Assembly: GCA_022702545.1 (NCBI GenBank)
Contig: JAHRBC010000001.1
Span: 6,758,001 to 6,822,000 of the forward strand
Direction: 5' to 3'
Length of the DNA stretch: 64,000 bases
Origin: Phycomyces nitens
Taxonomy: Eukaryota > Mucoromycota > Mucoromycetes > Mucorales > Phycomycetaceae
The notes beneath the pieces were generated by a model, which made no database searches, was not told the origin of the DNA, and saw nothing but the letters and a program-made list of their open reading frames with translations. This document shows, piece after piece, positions 1 to 14,992 of the stretch; positions within the stretch are counted from its first letter, which is position 1, and every line of letters starts with the position of its first letter. The translations under genes and the position numbers were made by a program.

Positions 1-667
1 CCCTCCAGTCAATGAACTTGATCAGCTCATCTATAGCGCCACCAGCCCAGTCCATATGCCCCAACCCTTGCCCCTGTCGCAGGCACGGACTTCGGATAAG
101 ATGATCGCCAGTCAAGGACCAGCTCTACCACCTGTCGCACGCACAACTGGCGCAGTTACCGATACTCTCTCGATTGTCACCACTGACATACGTCTCTCGA
201 CCACAGCTGTGCCTTACCGTGCTACTGAGTTTGACATGTCCGAGCAATGCTACGCTGCATACCGTTCAACACACCCTCGCGAATCGGAACTCTCTCCTCC
301 CCCTTCTCCTCCCAACAAGGCCTCAATCAGAGTATCCTCTGAACGACTCACTAAACCACTCCCTCTGGATATTCCTCATTCACCTATCCAAGCACTTATT
401 TCACCACCCAGCTCTCCCGAAGAACATCATACTCTGATTAATCAACACCTCTCGAATGGTCCTGCTGCGGCTAGAATTAACACATCTCCCCTCCCACCAT
501 TGGCCACCACACCAACCACTCTCTCCCATGAGGAACCAGTCAATGTTAGACGTTTTGACTTTGCACCAAGGACCCGACTGAGTGCTTATGGAATGAGTGA
601 AAACGATATGCGTGATCGCATGTCTTCCAAAGTGATTATCGAGGAAGAGGAAGAAGAGGAAGAGTAA
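1..667 (+). CDS. 3' end of an unrecognised Pro/Ser-rich protein (partial)
   Basis: The reading frame is open from the first bases of the window and stops at 665-667, so the visible 221 codons are the C-terminal part of a gene that begins upstream. The segment is low-complexity: many Pro and Ser clusters (SPPPSPPNK, SPPSSPEE), then a short better-ordered stretch (RRFDFAPRTRLSAYGMSENDMRDRMSSK), then a terminal run of Glu. There is no membrane segment and no recognisable catalytic motif. SP-rich disordered tails of this kind are common in fungal signalling and cytoskeletal regulators, but I do not recognise the family. The high GC and codon regularity compared with the AT-rich DNA that follows support coding. 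Confidence 0.75.
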   Translation, partial: PPVNELDQLIYSATSPVHMPQPLPLSQARTSDKMIASQGPALPPVARTTGAVTDTLSIVTTDIRLSTTAVPYRATEFDMSEQCYAAYRSTHPRESELSPPPSPPNKASIRVSSERLTKPLPLDIPHSPIQALISPPSSPEEHHTLINQHLSNGPAAARINTSPLPPLATTPTTLSHEEPVNVRRFDFAPRTRLSAYGMSENDMRDRMSSKVIIEEEEEEEE

Positions 668-3277
668 ATCTTCACTCGTTCTTTACCTCTTTCTCTCTGT
701 CTTTCCTTTATCTACCCTTCTCTTTTTGTTTTTCTGGCCGTATTGGCCTAAACTCATGCACCTATACAACCACTCCTTCCACAAGTATCTTTTTTTTTTC
801 TTATATATAGTTTGTATCCCTACCCCTTTTCTACCTTTCTAATGGGGCACAAGCCTTTCCTCTCCTTATTCTACAACCTATCTAACTCTCTCTCTCTCTC
901 TCTCTCTCGTATCATTCTATCCTAACTCATATTTAACCTATTCCATTCATCCTCCCCCAAAAAAAAAGTTGCATAAACAAATAGCATTTTGTATAGATTC
1001 AAATATCACCTTTTTTTTTCTCTTTATTTTTAAACACACAATTAATTATAAATTAAGAGACAAAATTCTGTTGGAAATAGTGTAGCCCTTGTCGATCTTT
1101 CTTTTGCTTGCTTGTGAAAAGAGTATTTTTATGGAAGATTTGCGCATGGTCTTGTGTTTTGTACCTGTGTACATTTATGCCAAAGTATACAATGGTTGCA
1201 AAATAGCTTGTCCCACTAATGGTGACTCAATCAACATTTTTTTTATACTGATTATTTATTGATTGGCGTTTCAAATGTGAAAAAAAGGCCATCTTGCTAG
1301 TATTATCAGCTCCATCTTCTACTTATAATAGGAATTATGTTCTATTGATAGTCAATATTGTTTTTATAGGTTGGGTAGGACAATGCACTCCATTAAAGTA
1401 GAATATCTCCATGATTTTCCTTACTTTTAGTGTTGAATAACGGAGATGGAATACAAGTACATATTCAAATGGGTTGAATTCGTGCCAAAAGTATAGCCAG
1501 CATAAATGTATATATATAAATATATAAATATATATATATATAATTGGCATATGAATAAAAGCCAATAATAAAACCTTGGTATAAAGAGAGAAATGTAGTC
1601 AAATTATCAACTCCATTGTAAATTATTACTATACTATTAGGTTTATTGAATTGGTGAATGTGATAAATTGATATTCATGATAAAGAAATAATAATACATG
1701 GTGCTAGTCGTAGTATAAAATGTTAATTAATATTCATTGTTGAGAACAGCTCTGTTCTGGGGACTATAGCCCTTGGATAATGTAAATCATAAATGATCAA
1801 GCTCTAGTACTACTCATGCGTATAGTATGAGGGAGTCTCGGGTGGGCATAATTTATTTATACAGCACAAAGAGGTCTGGTTTGGTAAAAATGTAATTGTG
1901 GTGGAAAGTCTAGGTTATCGGTTCCCTTTATTTCATATATATGTTCATGGGCAAATGCTAGTGCACATCAAATATCGTCAAGAACTATTGTACAAGAATA
2001 TGAAATAAAATTCAATTTCTTAATATACATTGCAAGCAATAATCATACACAGATACACAAATAGTGAATCATTGACTACCTGTGATTATTGAATTAAATC
2101 TTGTGACCATGACAACCCCAGTGGTTTGACTACCTTTATCATTCAAGACGGTCCTCTTTATTCAATAAATATATCCAGAGTGCACCAAGTGTGCAGTTTT
2201 GCTTGTTCTGTGTAACATGAGTACAAGAAATACCAAGTATACAATATGGCTTACATTGAGCTCTCTTGTTCTCAATCCCAAGAGCTGTCTATGGAAAGTA
2301 GCCGGTATTTTATTTTTGATCAATTAACAGCACTTTAATTCGGTCTTTACCAGCAAATCATTTGATTCATAAACCAATGCCAACATCAATACCCACATCC
2401 ACACACATACTTTTATAATAGAGGTTACAACAGGTATGACAGATGTGGTACCAGCATACATGTCCCTGGCCCCAAAGAGTTTGGCAAATAGGGGTGCACG
2501 CCTATTCCCATTACCTAAATCATACATTGGCTAGTAAAAATTCTACTGGCTGTTTCTGTGGACCTATTATATGCTTGATGCTGTAATCTTTTGGTGCTTA
2601 CGATCTTACTATATAATCTTGGAATCCCAGAAGCCTAATTTACACAAACAAATCTCTATTATCACTGGCTGCTGATATAGTGATTTTTTATATCTGTAGA
2701 TGCAGGAAATATGAATCGCCTTTTTCTTTAGATTAGTCGCGTGTATTTGGCAAGTGTATTCTTGTGGCTCATCATCAGGCAAAAGAAAATGCACAAAGAT
2801 TCCATAGGAGCTTTCCATCAGTACACAGCCTGGTGTCTGCTGAATCAATGATATTAAGAGAATAATATGTTTGACATCATTCTGTGTCCATCAGTCCTGT
2901 ACACAAAGTCAGTCTGTTTTGGATAGCATTTACATAGCCAACAACCGAAATCAAAACCCTGTTCCAAGTCTAGCCACGAATATTAAATAAATTAAACAAA
3001 GTACTCTCTCCCTACTTGCTAACAAAAATGGCTTAAATGTCCTTTTCTAACCTATATTCAAACTGTAATCCATGTCTTTATGGGTATAGATGCTGAATTA
3101 TAAGCCCAAAAGTTAAATTAAACATGAGCATCTATTTAACAAAAGTAACCTTTTTATTTGCACTAGTCTTTCTGCTAAACCTCTTTGTATTTATCTCCTA
3201 TGATATTTAGTGGAGAATATTCAACTGATAAGATCAGTTGAACTTTTTTGATGAAACAATATTTATCCACGTGGTGA
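668..3277. other. AT-rich intergenic DNA
   Basis: I see no supportable gene. The first 250 bases are a pyrimidine-rich 3' flank with a (CT)n run around 885-908. The rest is AT-rich with scattered short ORFs whose translations have no domain features. An (AT)n tract lies near 1510-1545. Confidence 0.6.
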
Positions 3278-3628
3278 TAATAGCAATATTTCCTTTTATG
3301 TATACTACTTTGCAAGATTCCGGTGATTCTATCATCCTTGATATCTCAACAAGTACACATCTGATGTTGGTCAGACAACCACTGACTAGTTTCTCTTGCT
3401 ATTCTCCACAAGTTTACTTTGAGCCAAAAATTTGAGATTTTTCAGACTGACCTCAGGTCCTCCAGGATTCACAAAGGGTATCAAAAATCGACTTTTGGTG
3501 CAAATAGCGAAACCTTCAGTGCAAAAGGTTTTTTACGAGTGAAAATCTGGGATGTTTTGATGAATATCACTCCAATCTCAATAAAACAAAGTGATAATTG
3601 TGGATCTTAATATGTCCCACCATTTTAC
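3278..3628 (+). repeat. Dispersed repeat, copy 1 (inverted relative to copy at 10346-10692)
   Basis: About 350 bp here reappear, reverse-complemented and somewhat diverged, at 10346-10692. Shared landmarks are the tract from tatactactttgcaa, through gacctcaggtcctccagga, to taatatgtcccaccatttta. Both copies give a similar short peptide ending NITPxxIKQSDNCGS, but the frame is short and the copies differ by substitutions and indels, so I treat it as a non-coding relic repeat. No terminal inverted repeats or target duplications could be recognised. Confidence 0.8.
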
Positions 3629-5119
3629 TTCAAACAAAAATATAGATTATATTTGTGGATTTTTGACTAGAGCTGATTATATGCATACAAATCAGTGTCA
3701 GGATAAACTTTCATGAGAATGACACGAATGTTTTTAAGAGCAAGGCATTGACTCTTTTTTTATTTATTTAGAAGAAGAAGAAAGGAGTGGAGCAACATAC
3801 TGACACGTCTTGTGATTACTCGCGTAGCTTTTATAAGTGTAAATTGCCTCAAATGATAACACTAGACTATGAAAATGAAAATAAAGTATAAACCACAATT
3901 TATACTGAATAGCTATCCATGCACAGTAATAACAGTCATATTCAGTATGTATAATACGTTTCTAAGTTGCATGATACTTTTGCCAACACAAACCGAGAGT
4001 GTGGTCTAATAACCGGTAAACATCTAATGACTAATGTCTTTAGAGATACATTATCAATCTCGATTAATATATATAAAAGGCAGCATTTGCTCATTTATAA
4101 GTTTATGAAAAAGCTTTTGATCAATAAATTAACCTTTTGGGGTATATGGCTATATGAAATGCACAGTAGACAGTGGCAGACATAGACAGTAATCAATCGG
4201 AAATAGGTTCTAGTAATCATATACTCGACCTTTAATATGGAATACCTTTTACAGGTCACCTCCTAACCAGTGAATAATGCAGTGTGTATGGCTTTAACGT
4301 AAAGTAGAATGCCTTGATTTTTATATACAGTCGTATTATAGTTGGACGAGAAATGTGTAAGCGTACTCCAAGCTGGTACTAGTTGCGTAGATTATACACT
4401 TGCTAATAATAACTGATACTTATCAAAGTACATTATAGTGACACCTAGACCTCGATGTCTTTGACTCTAAAAAACACCAGACACAAGTCTTTATAAAGCC
4501 TAATTATTTATGATGATAAAGTACAAAAAAAAAGTGATATTTTATGGGTCTACTCATAATATGCTTACCAATATATTGTATAGTTTAGCCTTGGTTCAAT
4601 TAAACCAAATTCTGCCTGAACTATATGCACAATGGCTTTCACAAGACCTATTTATATTGTTATGCAATTTAGACTCATATATTTTGTTAAATTTTAAACA
4701 AACTAGAATATGAGATTTATGCCAAGGTCTTGTGCTCTTTCAATGCATGGTTCCAATGTAAGGTTTTATTGGGTCAATATATATTATATGCGTGTCGTTG
4801 GGTCTTAACCTGGGAATGATTATACTACTACCCAAAGGCAAACCAATCCAAGTCATTTTTATATCATTTCTTGTAAACGTTGTGATTTAAGAGTCGATCT
4901 GATATAGTTAAAGTATATGTCTCAGAGAGAGAGAGAGAGAAAGGGTAAAATAAGTATATAGGTTTTGGATATAATCTATCAAAATTGATTTAATGTGTAA
5001 AAAGACCTTAGTTCAGATTAAATACATATTGAGCTTGCATATAAAAATGCATACCAGTTTACTGCAAAAATAACGATACTCGATAGATTCAAGAAATTCT
5101 AAAGTATATATCTTTATAA
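3629..5119. other. AT-rich intergenic DNA
   Basis: No gene supported. There is a short (GA)n tract near 4924-4940. Small ORFs are AT-driven and lack any conserved motif. Confidence 0.55.
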
Positions 5120-5762
5120 TACAGTGTTTTTACTTGAGATTGAGACACTGAAAAAAAAATAGACAGTTCTAATTTTTTAGACAAAATCATATTACCAATT
5201 GAAACTCTTTCATTTAATTCTAAAAAAAAGACTTTATTCATTATAACCCTAAAGAAGAATTGCTTCTAGTCTTTGATGGCAGTGCTGTTGAGGAGTACAA
5301 TAATACAGCCATCGAAAATAGCAACCTTTAATGCTTATTGATCTCGACACAATTCCTAAATCTCAATCAACAGCAATAGAGGTGATGGACAATCTGATTA
5401 AAGATGTTTATTTGAATAATCCAACAAGGAATGTCAGTAACAAAAGCAGCAGAGCAATCCGGTATACATCTTAGTAGTACTTGCAAACTACTCGATAAAT
5501 TCAATAATAGCAATGAAACACTGCATCCTGGTCATATACTAAATAAAAAAATGAACATAAAGCAAAGAGAGTAAATATAAAAGTATTGCTGGCTTCCCTT
5601 TATCATTTGTTTTTCATAAACCTTTAAGAAAAGAAAACCTGTGGTACTCAAGAAAGACACAACTTGTGGTTAAATTCATGGAATTAGTATGTATGTTCTG
5701 GACAGACATGACAAAACCAATACTCTTACTCCCTACAAGGTTGGATAAGATGTACTGCAGTA
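5120..5762. mobile_element. Decayed Tc1/mariner-like element, copy 1
   Basis: About 640 bp resemble the segment at 18404-19082 in the same orientation, with many substitutions. The left end reads TA-CAGTGTTTTTACTTGAGATT and the right end has a degraded match ending in TA. In the better-preserved copy the ends are CAGTGT...ACACTG, complementary and flanked by TA. TA target duplications and CAGTG-type termini are usual for Tc1/mariner transposons. Internal sequence has stops in all frames. It is a non-autonomous or dead relic; assignment to the superfamily rests on the termini only. Confidence 0.6.
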
Positions 5763-5943
5763 ATAATGAGTATTATTGTATGTGGATTTCAATTAAAGTT
5801 GACAAGAATATGAAATTGATTTAATCAGTAAAGCCATATTTAAAGCTAAATATATAAAAGACAAGTAACTCGATTCATGGCGGGTTATTGGTGTATGGAA
5901 TGAGAAAGAATACAAACTAATACGACAAATGAAAATAATGCAT

Positions 5944-8175
<2,232 letters not shown>

Positions 8176-10345
8176 GATTTTTTTTTGCGTGTTTAGTCTT
8201 GCAATGAAATGAACGGTGGATTTATGATAGAAGAGAGAGAAAGAGCAAAAAAGAGATTGGGATTAAACTAAACAAACAAAACTTGACTGGCTCTAATTTA
8301 TAGAATCGAGCTATTAAAGGGCCGCAAAAACTCATTTCACATCTCGTGGAAAATGAGATCCTTGGAGGGCTGTGCGTTTCTGTCGGAAATCACACTTGTA
8401 CGAATATATTAAAAAGCTGAATTATGCCCAATTCTTTAATTCCAAACCATTACTTTGCTTTCATACATATAATCTTATTGGAAATGAGTGCGAATTTATT
8501 TCTTGTACATTGTATTCCATTAGAGTTATTCTAAACCTGGCAGAAAATATTAGTAAAAAGGCCTTTCCAAAATCGGGAGATTTTATTTTACATAAAATAT
8601 AGCGAAATAGTCGTGAGCAACACCAAAGTAATAAAATATTGCTGACATATCTTTAATATCAGCCGCTACACAAAAGTTCAAATAAAGTCTTTATACTCCA
8701 TACAAGGATCCACAATAAGCCTAGAACAACAGGATCGTCATTTGTACAAGACCTCGAGGAACATGAATTCAGATTGAGAGAAAAAAAAAGGTTATTTTCT
8801 ATAAAATACATCTCGATTCACTCGACACACCATTCCTTCCACTGTCAGGTAATGATTAGATAGGGATCCATTTCACCACCTTGGCGTAAATACCACAATC
8901 CTTTAAAGAGGACTTCAAGGGTACTGTATGACTACTGTCACTGTAACCAGAATAAGCTTAAATATTCCAACAGTGAACTTTTGGAGAAAACTCCTACTCA
9001 AAATGTAGTGTTGTTCCAGCTCTGTGGATATAAGTAATCAGGACTTGTAATGGAGCTTCTATATTCTGGTCTTGACATGGATCCATCGATCCCACACATG
9101 TGGATACTTGCCCAATACATTCTAAACTTGATCCATATTCCTCAAAAATTACTTAACAGCGCTGTTCTGGCATAATATCAGGCAATGGAAAAGTTTAAGC
9201 TTGCAAGGTCTCCAATTTATTCAAACTTATTCAAGGACCAAAATAACAATCCATGGCTTTTTTATCAACGTGTTCTTTAAAAAAAAGCATGCCTCCATCA
9301 CATTATATTCCTTTTGATTAAATACACTGCAATTCGGCAGCCTAGGAATTCTAGGGTGCCGAAAAGAATCACCAAGCTGATTGTAAAAAAAAGTTATCTG
9401 TATTTCTCCATCTCAATACACACATCAACACTTAAATGAATTTGTGTAATATTGCAATCGAATAATTGACGATGAAGATGTTTGTATGGTTTATGATTAT
9501 CCATTCCGTCCCGAGCTCTACACCTATGGCAGTCGAAAAGAATCGTCGAGTATTCAAAGATACTCCGTTATTTTGTTTTTCGAAAAAAAGCATGCTTCTA
9601 ATTTATCTATTGGTTTGTAAAAGTGAAGAATTAAAATTTAATATTACTTAGTGTGATTTGCTCGAGCAAATAGAGGGATTTAGAAACAGCTGGCAGCCAA
9701 CTCTCCACATTTGAAATAGTTATAGACGTACAAAGCTGGGTAGATATTCGGTACACACTTGTACTAATTGTTTATTAATACTCATTCCAGACTTCTTGAT
9801 GGCATATATATATATATATATATATATATTCTTTGGCATGATCAAGCAATGTATGTAGTGTATATGTATATATGTATACCTAATTATCTATGCATATATT
9901 TCACCGTTGTAAATATCCTTTTTCTCCTCGGCTTATGTAATACTATAGGCTTCTTCTTTTTTTTTACTCTACATCTAATCCCTGAATAGCGCTGGTTAGT
10001 ATGCACAATAATAGTTGTATATTGCCTTTATATTTTACAATAAAAACCAGCTTTTTTATAATTCAAATCAAACTGAAGATGAAATTTAAAGTATAATACC
10101 ACAATATGGGGAATTAATGGTATCTTGAGAAATAGCTACTAACCTTAAGCACCAGTTCTTGCACCTGGTATTTTCAAGACCATATTCCCGCTGTAGATAT
10201 AATAGAAAATCTTTATACCTTGCAATCGTACCATTTGGATCAGGACTTGGTTGCAAAACGGGATACTTTTTATCCAAGCAGAACAATTTGTATACAAAAC
10301 TGGCTACAGCTGCATATATTCAATAACTAGGCTTGTATTTAGCTT
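8176..10345. other. AT-rich intergenic DNA with a 31-bp near-palindrome
   Basis: This contains the promoter side of the aldehyde dehydrogenase gene (first few hundred bases) and otherwise no supportable gene. A (TA)n tract lies at about 9805-9829. A strong imperfect palindrome is at 9333-9363. Confidence 0.55.
9333..9363. repeat. 31-bp near-perfect palindrome
   Basis: The sequence begins TTCGGCAGCCTAGGAATTC and ends TAGGGTGCCGAA. The outer arms TTCGGCA/TGCCGAA pair perfectly and the inner CCTAGGAATTCTAGG is nearly self-complementary. It could be a hairpin, a dimeric factor site or a MITE scar; no neighbouring gene is close enough to decide. Confidence 0.6.
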
Positions 10346-10692
10346 TACGTAAAATGGTGGGACATATTAAGATCCACAATTATCACTTTGTTTGATTAAG
10401 ATTGGAGTAATATTCATCAAAACATGCCAGATTTTCATTCGTAAAAAACCTTTTGCACTGAAGGTTTCGCTATTTGCACCAAAAGTCGATTTTTGATACC
10501 CTTTTGTGAATCCTGGAGGACCTGAGGTCAGTCTGAAAAATTTCAAATTTTTGCCTCTAAGTAAAGTTGTGGAGAATGGCAAGACAAACTAGCCAGTGCT
10601 TGTTTGACCAGTATCAGATGCGTACTTGTCGAGATATCAAGGATGATAGAATCACCGGAATCTGCAAAGTAGTATACATAAAAGGAAATATT
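10346..10692 (-). repeat. Dispersed repeat, copy 2
   Basis: This is the reverse-complement counterpart of 3278-3628, with scattered substitutions and small indels. The two copies flank the aldehyde dehydrogenase gene in inverted orientation, about 6.7 kb apart. Confidence 0.8.
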
Positions 10693-13399
10693 ACTAATTT
10701 CACCATATAAAAATATACATTTTTTAAAGTTCAGACTGAATGGTTTGTGCTACTATAAAATATTATGGACAAACATATATACGTGTAAAAAATACTTTTT
10801 ATAGTAGATCACAAAAAGTGGAATGGCATATTAGCTGGCTGCTGAATTATTCGAGACGGTCTGCATTTTTGGGTTTTAGAAAAGACATGCTTACAGACGA
10901 ATGGAACCTTGTCAAGGACTAATTCTCGATTAATTCTCGATTAAAACCCTTTTAAAGTGTCACTACCACATATAGCAAAAAACAATTGTTGGATTTATAT
11001 TGCTTTGGTTCATTTACGTTTTCCAGATCGGAAAAAGATAATGGCCTTTTAGGTATAAAGAATATCCAACTGTTTCATACATCTTATATGTATCCGGACA
11101 TGCTTTATCAACTACACCTTCAAACTATGTTCCGATATTTTGTTAAGCTCTTGATATTTTTAGCCTGATAAACCGGGAAAATCTTGGCAGATTCCATGTA
11201 CCTAACCTGTAGACATGTGATAGCATTTGCTGAGTATACTTGCTTTAAAAGTCGACTAAATCATATTCATCTTATCTATTGTTGAACATGATATTTGAAA
11301 ATCATGAAGCATTTGGAAAACACCATTACTGCAATATAAAAGATAGCAGTACTCCATAAAAGCTAAAAAAGGAATATTGCCATTGATCTTGGGAATTTCT
11401 AAGCGCTGTGGTAAACAAAAATTCATTGGATTTTCATGACATGATTTCAAAACTTTTAATTCTAGAAAACTTTGGTGCAAAGCGTGTAATCAAAACAAAG
11501 ATACGCCTGTTTACTAAGCTGGTACAGGTTTCCAAGGCCAAAAACATTTGAACCCAAGGATATGGTATATTCAAGGGTTTATACAGTGATAAGAATGATA
11601 ATTCCAAATGTATACAAACAACTGTACTCAGCCTTTTATTTCTATTGATCCTTTAATGATTACAAACGCAAACATCACAAAGTTAAATTGAGATCAATGG
11701 TTACTATTCCCTTTCTTGCAAAGCATGCGTTTAGGAAATAATAAGCGCCATGTCACTTATGCTCCTATGTGACAGGTCTTTGTGGCCTATTGATCCATTA
11801 ATTGATGATATCAGTTTTAAGGACAAAAGTGTATCTGTTGATACATTAACCTCATGTCACAAAATACAAAGGTATTCAAGTTCTTTCTCACGATATCTAT
11901 GGTCTGGAATAGAATGGAATAGTCTTTGTAAATAATTACATTTATATGAATAGAGTACCTCGATACTGATCAAATTCTCCGCCTTATAATATAAATGAGA
12001 ACTCAGAGGCATAATAACAAGGCTTTACGGCTGATTACAATGGTCCAAGTGCCAGAATAAATGCAAAAACTGAAAGTCATGCATACATCAAATGCTTGGC
12101 CCTCTTACATTGACTTTGTATTATACTTTTTGCACATTTTAATTCAAATTCTGTATAAATCCTGCAATGGATATATACTAAAGTCTTGAGATGCATCGAA
12201 ACCAATGACATCTGTTATAACAGTGGATGCTCCCTTAATTATAAATGTCCACTAGATACGAATATCTCAACCATAGATTCATAAGATTTCTCAACAATCG
12301 TTTAAAACGTTCTCAGAATGAATTTGCTTTTTTACTGGTGTATCTTATTATTCTTTATTTGGAAAATAAAATAATCTGATAAAGAAAGACACAAGAATAT
12401 GTAACGACTTGTAATGTGCCAGCGTTTGAAGTAATTTCCGTTATTAAGCTCATCATCCATTTTGAAATATCAACAATAACGCTTGCCTACATAACTTTTT
12501 AGAGTCTTTTTGCGCAGTCTACAAGACCAGTCTAACCAGCACCCATCTCTTTTTTTTTACCCACGCGGATTCCAATACATAAAAAAATAAAACGACGTAT
12601 TCCAACTGGAAAGTCATTGTAAATTGTCCTAACTAGCGATATTTTCTTTTTTAGCTTTGTGTTCATGTATCACAGAGAGGAAGAAATAATAATGACAAAA
12701 CTCAGCTTGGGTAATCCGCCTGACCGGATTCTTTACCAAATAAACATCATCTTGATGATAAAACAAACAAGGCTACATTTAAAACCCTGTGCGTCAATTT
12801 AGTTTACTCCAGTCGTTTATCCTTTTCGTTGAGTATTCTTTGGAATATAATAAGAATAAGAATAATAAAATAAATTATTTTTTTATTTTTATTTTTTAAT
12901 GAATTCCAATTGTGTTCAATTTTAGTAATATTCAATGTTAGCTAGAACCACACCATTGGTCTGTAATTTTTTTTCTTGTTAAAATATGAAAGATATATTT
13001 AAACATGCGTATACGCATCTACAGGGTAAACGGGTCTGTTGCTGTTACTGAGCATTCATTTTATTGCCATAGTTACCTCAATTGTCATGGTTACCGCAGT
13101 CGCCATAGTTACCGCAGTCGCCATGGTTATAGACTCATTATTATTATTATTTCTCTTGGCCGCTTTCGCCGATTCCATCCCATTTTTTTTTGTTTCCAAA
13201 AGTTTGTCATATTACGGTGGCTTGCTTTTTTAGCTCATGTTACATTATATATATATGTGTGTGTGTGTATATTTTTTAAATAAGCGGGATGTTGCCCTGT
13301 GTATTTTATGGTAATTGAATTGTACAGATTATTTGTTCTTGTAGAGTTTGTAAGCCAACTCTAGTTTTCTTTCTTTTTTTTTGGGTTATTATTTTTATT
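10693..13399. other. AT-rich intergenic DNA
   Basis: No gene supported. An 18-bp tandem motif (about three degenerate units of GTCGCCATAGTTACCGCA) sits at roughly 13084-13130 and opens two overlapping short frames. These are repeat artefacts, giving HGYRSRHSYRSRHGYR in one frame and a Val/Ala/Thr run in another. Confidence 0.5.
13084..13130. repeat. Short tandem repeat, 18-bp unit
   Basis: Two good and one or two degenerate copies of GTCGCCATAGTTACCGCA follow each other directly. It is more GC-rich than its surroundings. Confidence 0.7.
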
Positions 13400-14992
13400 T
13401 TACCACCCGTTCTCTCCATCTTCTTCCTCTACAACCTTCCATTCGTTCCACAAAGCCTGCTTGTGGTCGCGACCCATTAGACTGTTGCTGCCTAGGGACA
13501 TATGCCGTACGTGACTTGAGCCTGCTCTTTGTTGATGTTTAATGATGTGTGTGTGGCCAAGCGATGCACGTCGGCCTTTGTTTGTGGGCATATCGATAGA
13601 TCCAGACTTTGCTTGGTCCACCATTACCCCAGAGAATGGAACGGTCTGGTGGGACAAATCTATATGAAAGACAGACAGTTATTTTTTACAGTAGAAGAAA
13701 TCCATGCCAAGAGACAAGACCAAGACCAAAAATTATAATTATAATTATGAATATAAATAAATTAAAGTTATCGAGTTTACCTTTGACATGAAGCTAATTT
13801 TACAAAAACAAACAATCAAAGATTAGTTTTTACTTGGCATCTTATTGGTATGTCCAACTTACAGGAAGCTTTTCTTCTTCTTTGTCAGACTTGTGACGCC
13901 AATGTTCTGTGACTCCCTGCTGAGACACAAAAAGGTCAGAAAGAGATTATAGTATGATGGTGATCATTATACCACTTCACACGCACAATCCCTCACACAA
14001 ATTTAAATACTTACATTTTGCTTGGTTTCACGGTAAACAAATATGCATAATACGCTGATGAAACACGTACCCCACACCCATATATTGTAGCCATAGAGTT
14101 TGTATGTATGTGGTTTTTGCTCATAGGTCTTATGGATTGGAGTTGGTTCGGGAATGTCATAGAGTGGCGGGAAAGCGTCGTTTGCATAGGGTGTATCATC
14201 ATCGTCGTCTTCTTCTTCTTCGTCCTCCTCCTCCCCTCCTTCTTCTTCATAGTGTTCTGGATTAGAAATAGCAGCTGATTCAAGGAAGCTTTCAATCTCA
14301 TTTTCATGCTCTGTCATGGGATGGCCAGCGCTGTCATATTGAACCGTGGGTCCATCTGATTGTGGGATTGATATCTCCTCGTAGGGATAAGGAGATGGGA
14401 TAGGTTCTGAGTCCATCGGAGTTTCTTCTGGTGGTGTGAGAGACACAGCCTGCGAAAGATTAATCTCATTCTCGCCTTTTATGGAATATGTCTCGTCCTT
14501 TAATGACAAATCTACAGGCCATGGAGAATCAGGCACAGGAGATGGGTCTGTGAAGACTGTAGAGGCATAAAGATCTTCAAAGTCGATGATGTCCTTGTTC
14601 TTGAACACAGGTGGAGTGTCCTGGTTTTCGTCTTCTTCAAACAAGATTTCTTCACCAATTTCGTCTCCTTCCTCTTCTTCAAAGTTGAGTGTGTATACTT
14701 GATCTTCCTCTTGGTCAATCAGATTTGGGACCTCTTCCTTGACCGGTGTGTCTTTCATATAGTACACCAGTATATTGTCGTCGTCCTGGAAGAATTCTTT
14801 TGGTGGACTGTTCTGGGGTTGAGCAAGGCCAGACAAAGGTTCGGGTGGTGTTTTTGGAGTAGCCAAGCTGTCCAGCAACTTTGTGGCCTCTTTGAGGTTG
14901 TTTGAATTGTGGGTATCTCCGAGGACTTGCCATGAAGATGCTGATGCGTTGAGAGTCCAGACGCACAATACAAAAAGACTGAGTGTCTTCAT
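13400..14992 (-). CDS. Acidic type I single-pass membrane protein, unrecognised family
   Basis: Function unknown. The model has four exons on the minus strand: 14992-14015, 13919-13863, 13793-13781 and 13659-13400. Their lengths (978+57+13+260) sum to 1308, an intact 435-codon frame plus stop, which supports the splicing. The first 20 residues (MKTLSLFVLCVWTLNASASS) form a signal peptide. Residues about 25-295 are disordered and strongly acidic, with long Glu/Asp runs and PxP segments. A membrane span (NIWVWGTCFISVLCIFVY) is near residue 310. The cytosolic tail of about 110 residues carries RRASLG, a PKA-like site, and ends in an acidic EWKVVEEEDGENGW. The third exon is only 13 nt, and the second has a CAGCAG acceptor that could add or drop one Gln. 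The acidic lumenal domain could bind cations or cargo, but that is inference. Confidence 0.8.

Noticed and set aside
1335..1565. 76-codon minus-strand ORF in AT-rich DNA
   Set aside because: It is low-complexity Tyr/Ile from an (AT)n tract.
13005..13283. 92- and 64-codon overlapping ORFs
   Set aside because: They are created by a short tandem repeat and a microsatellite; no sign of a gene.
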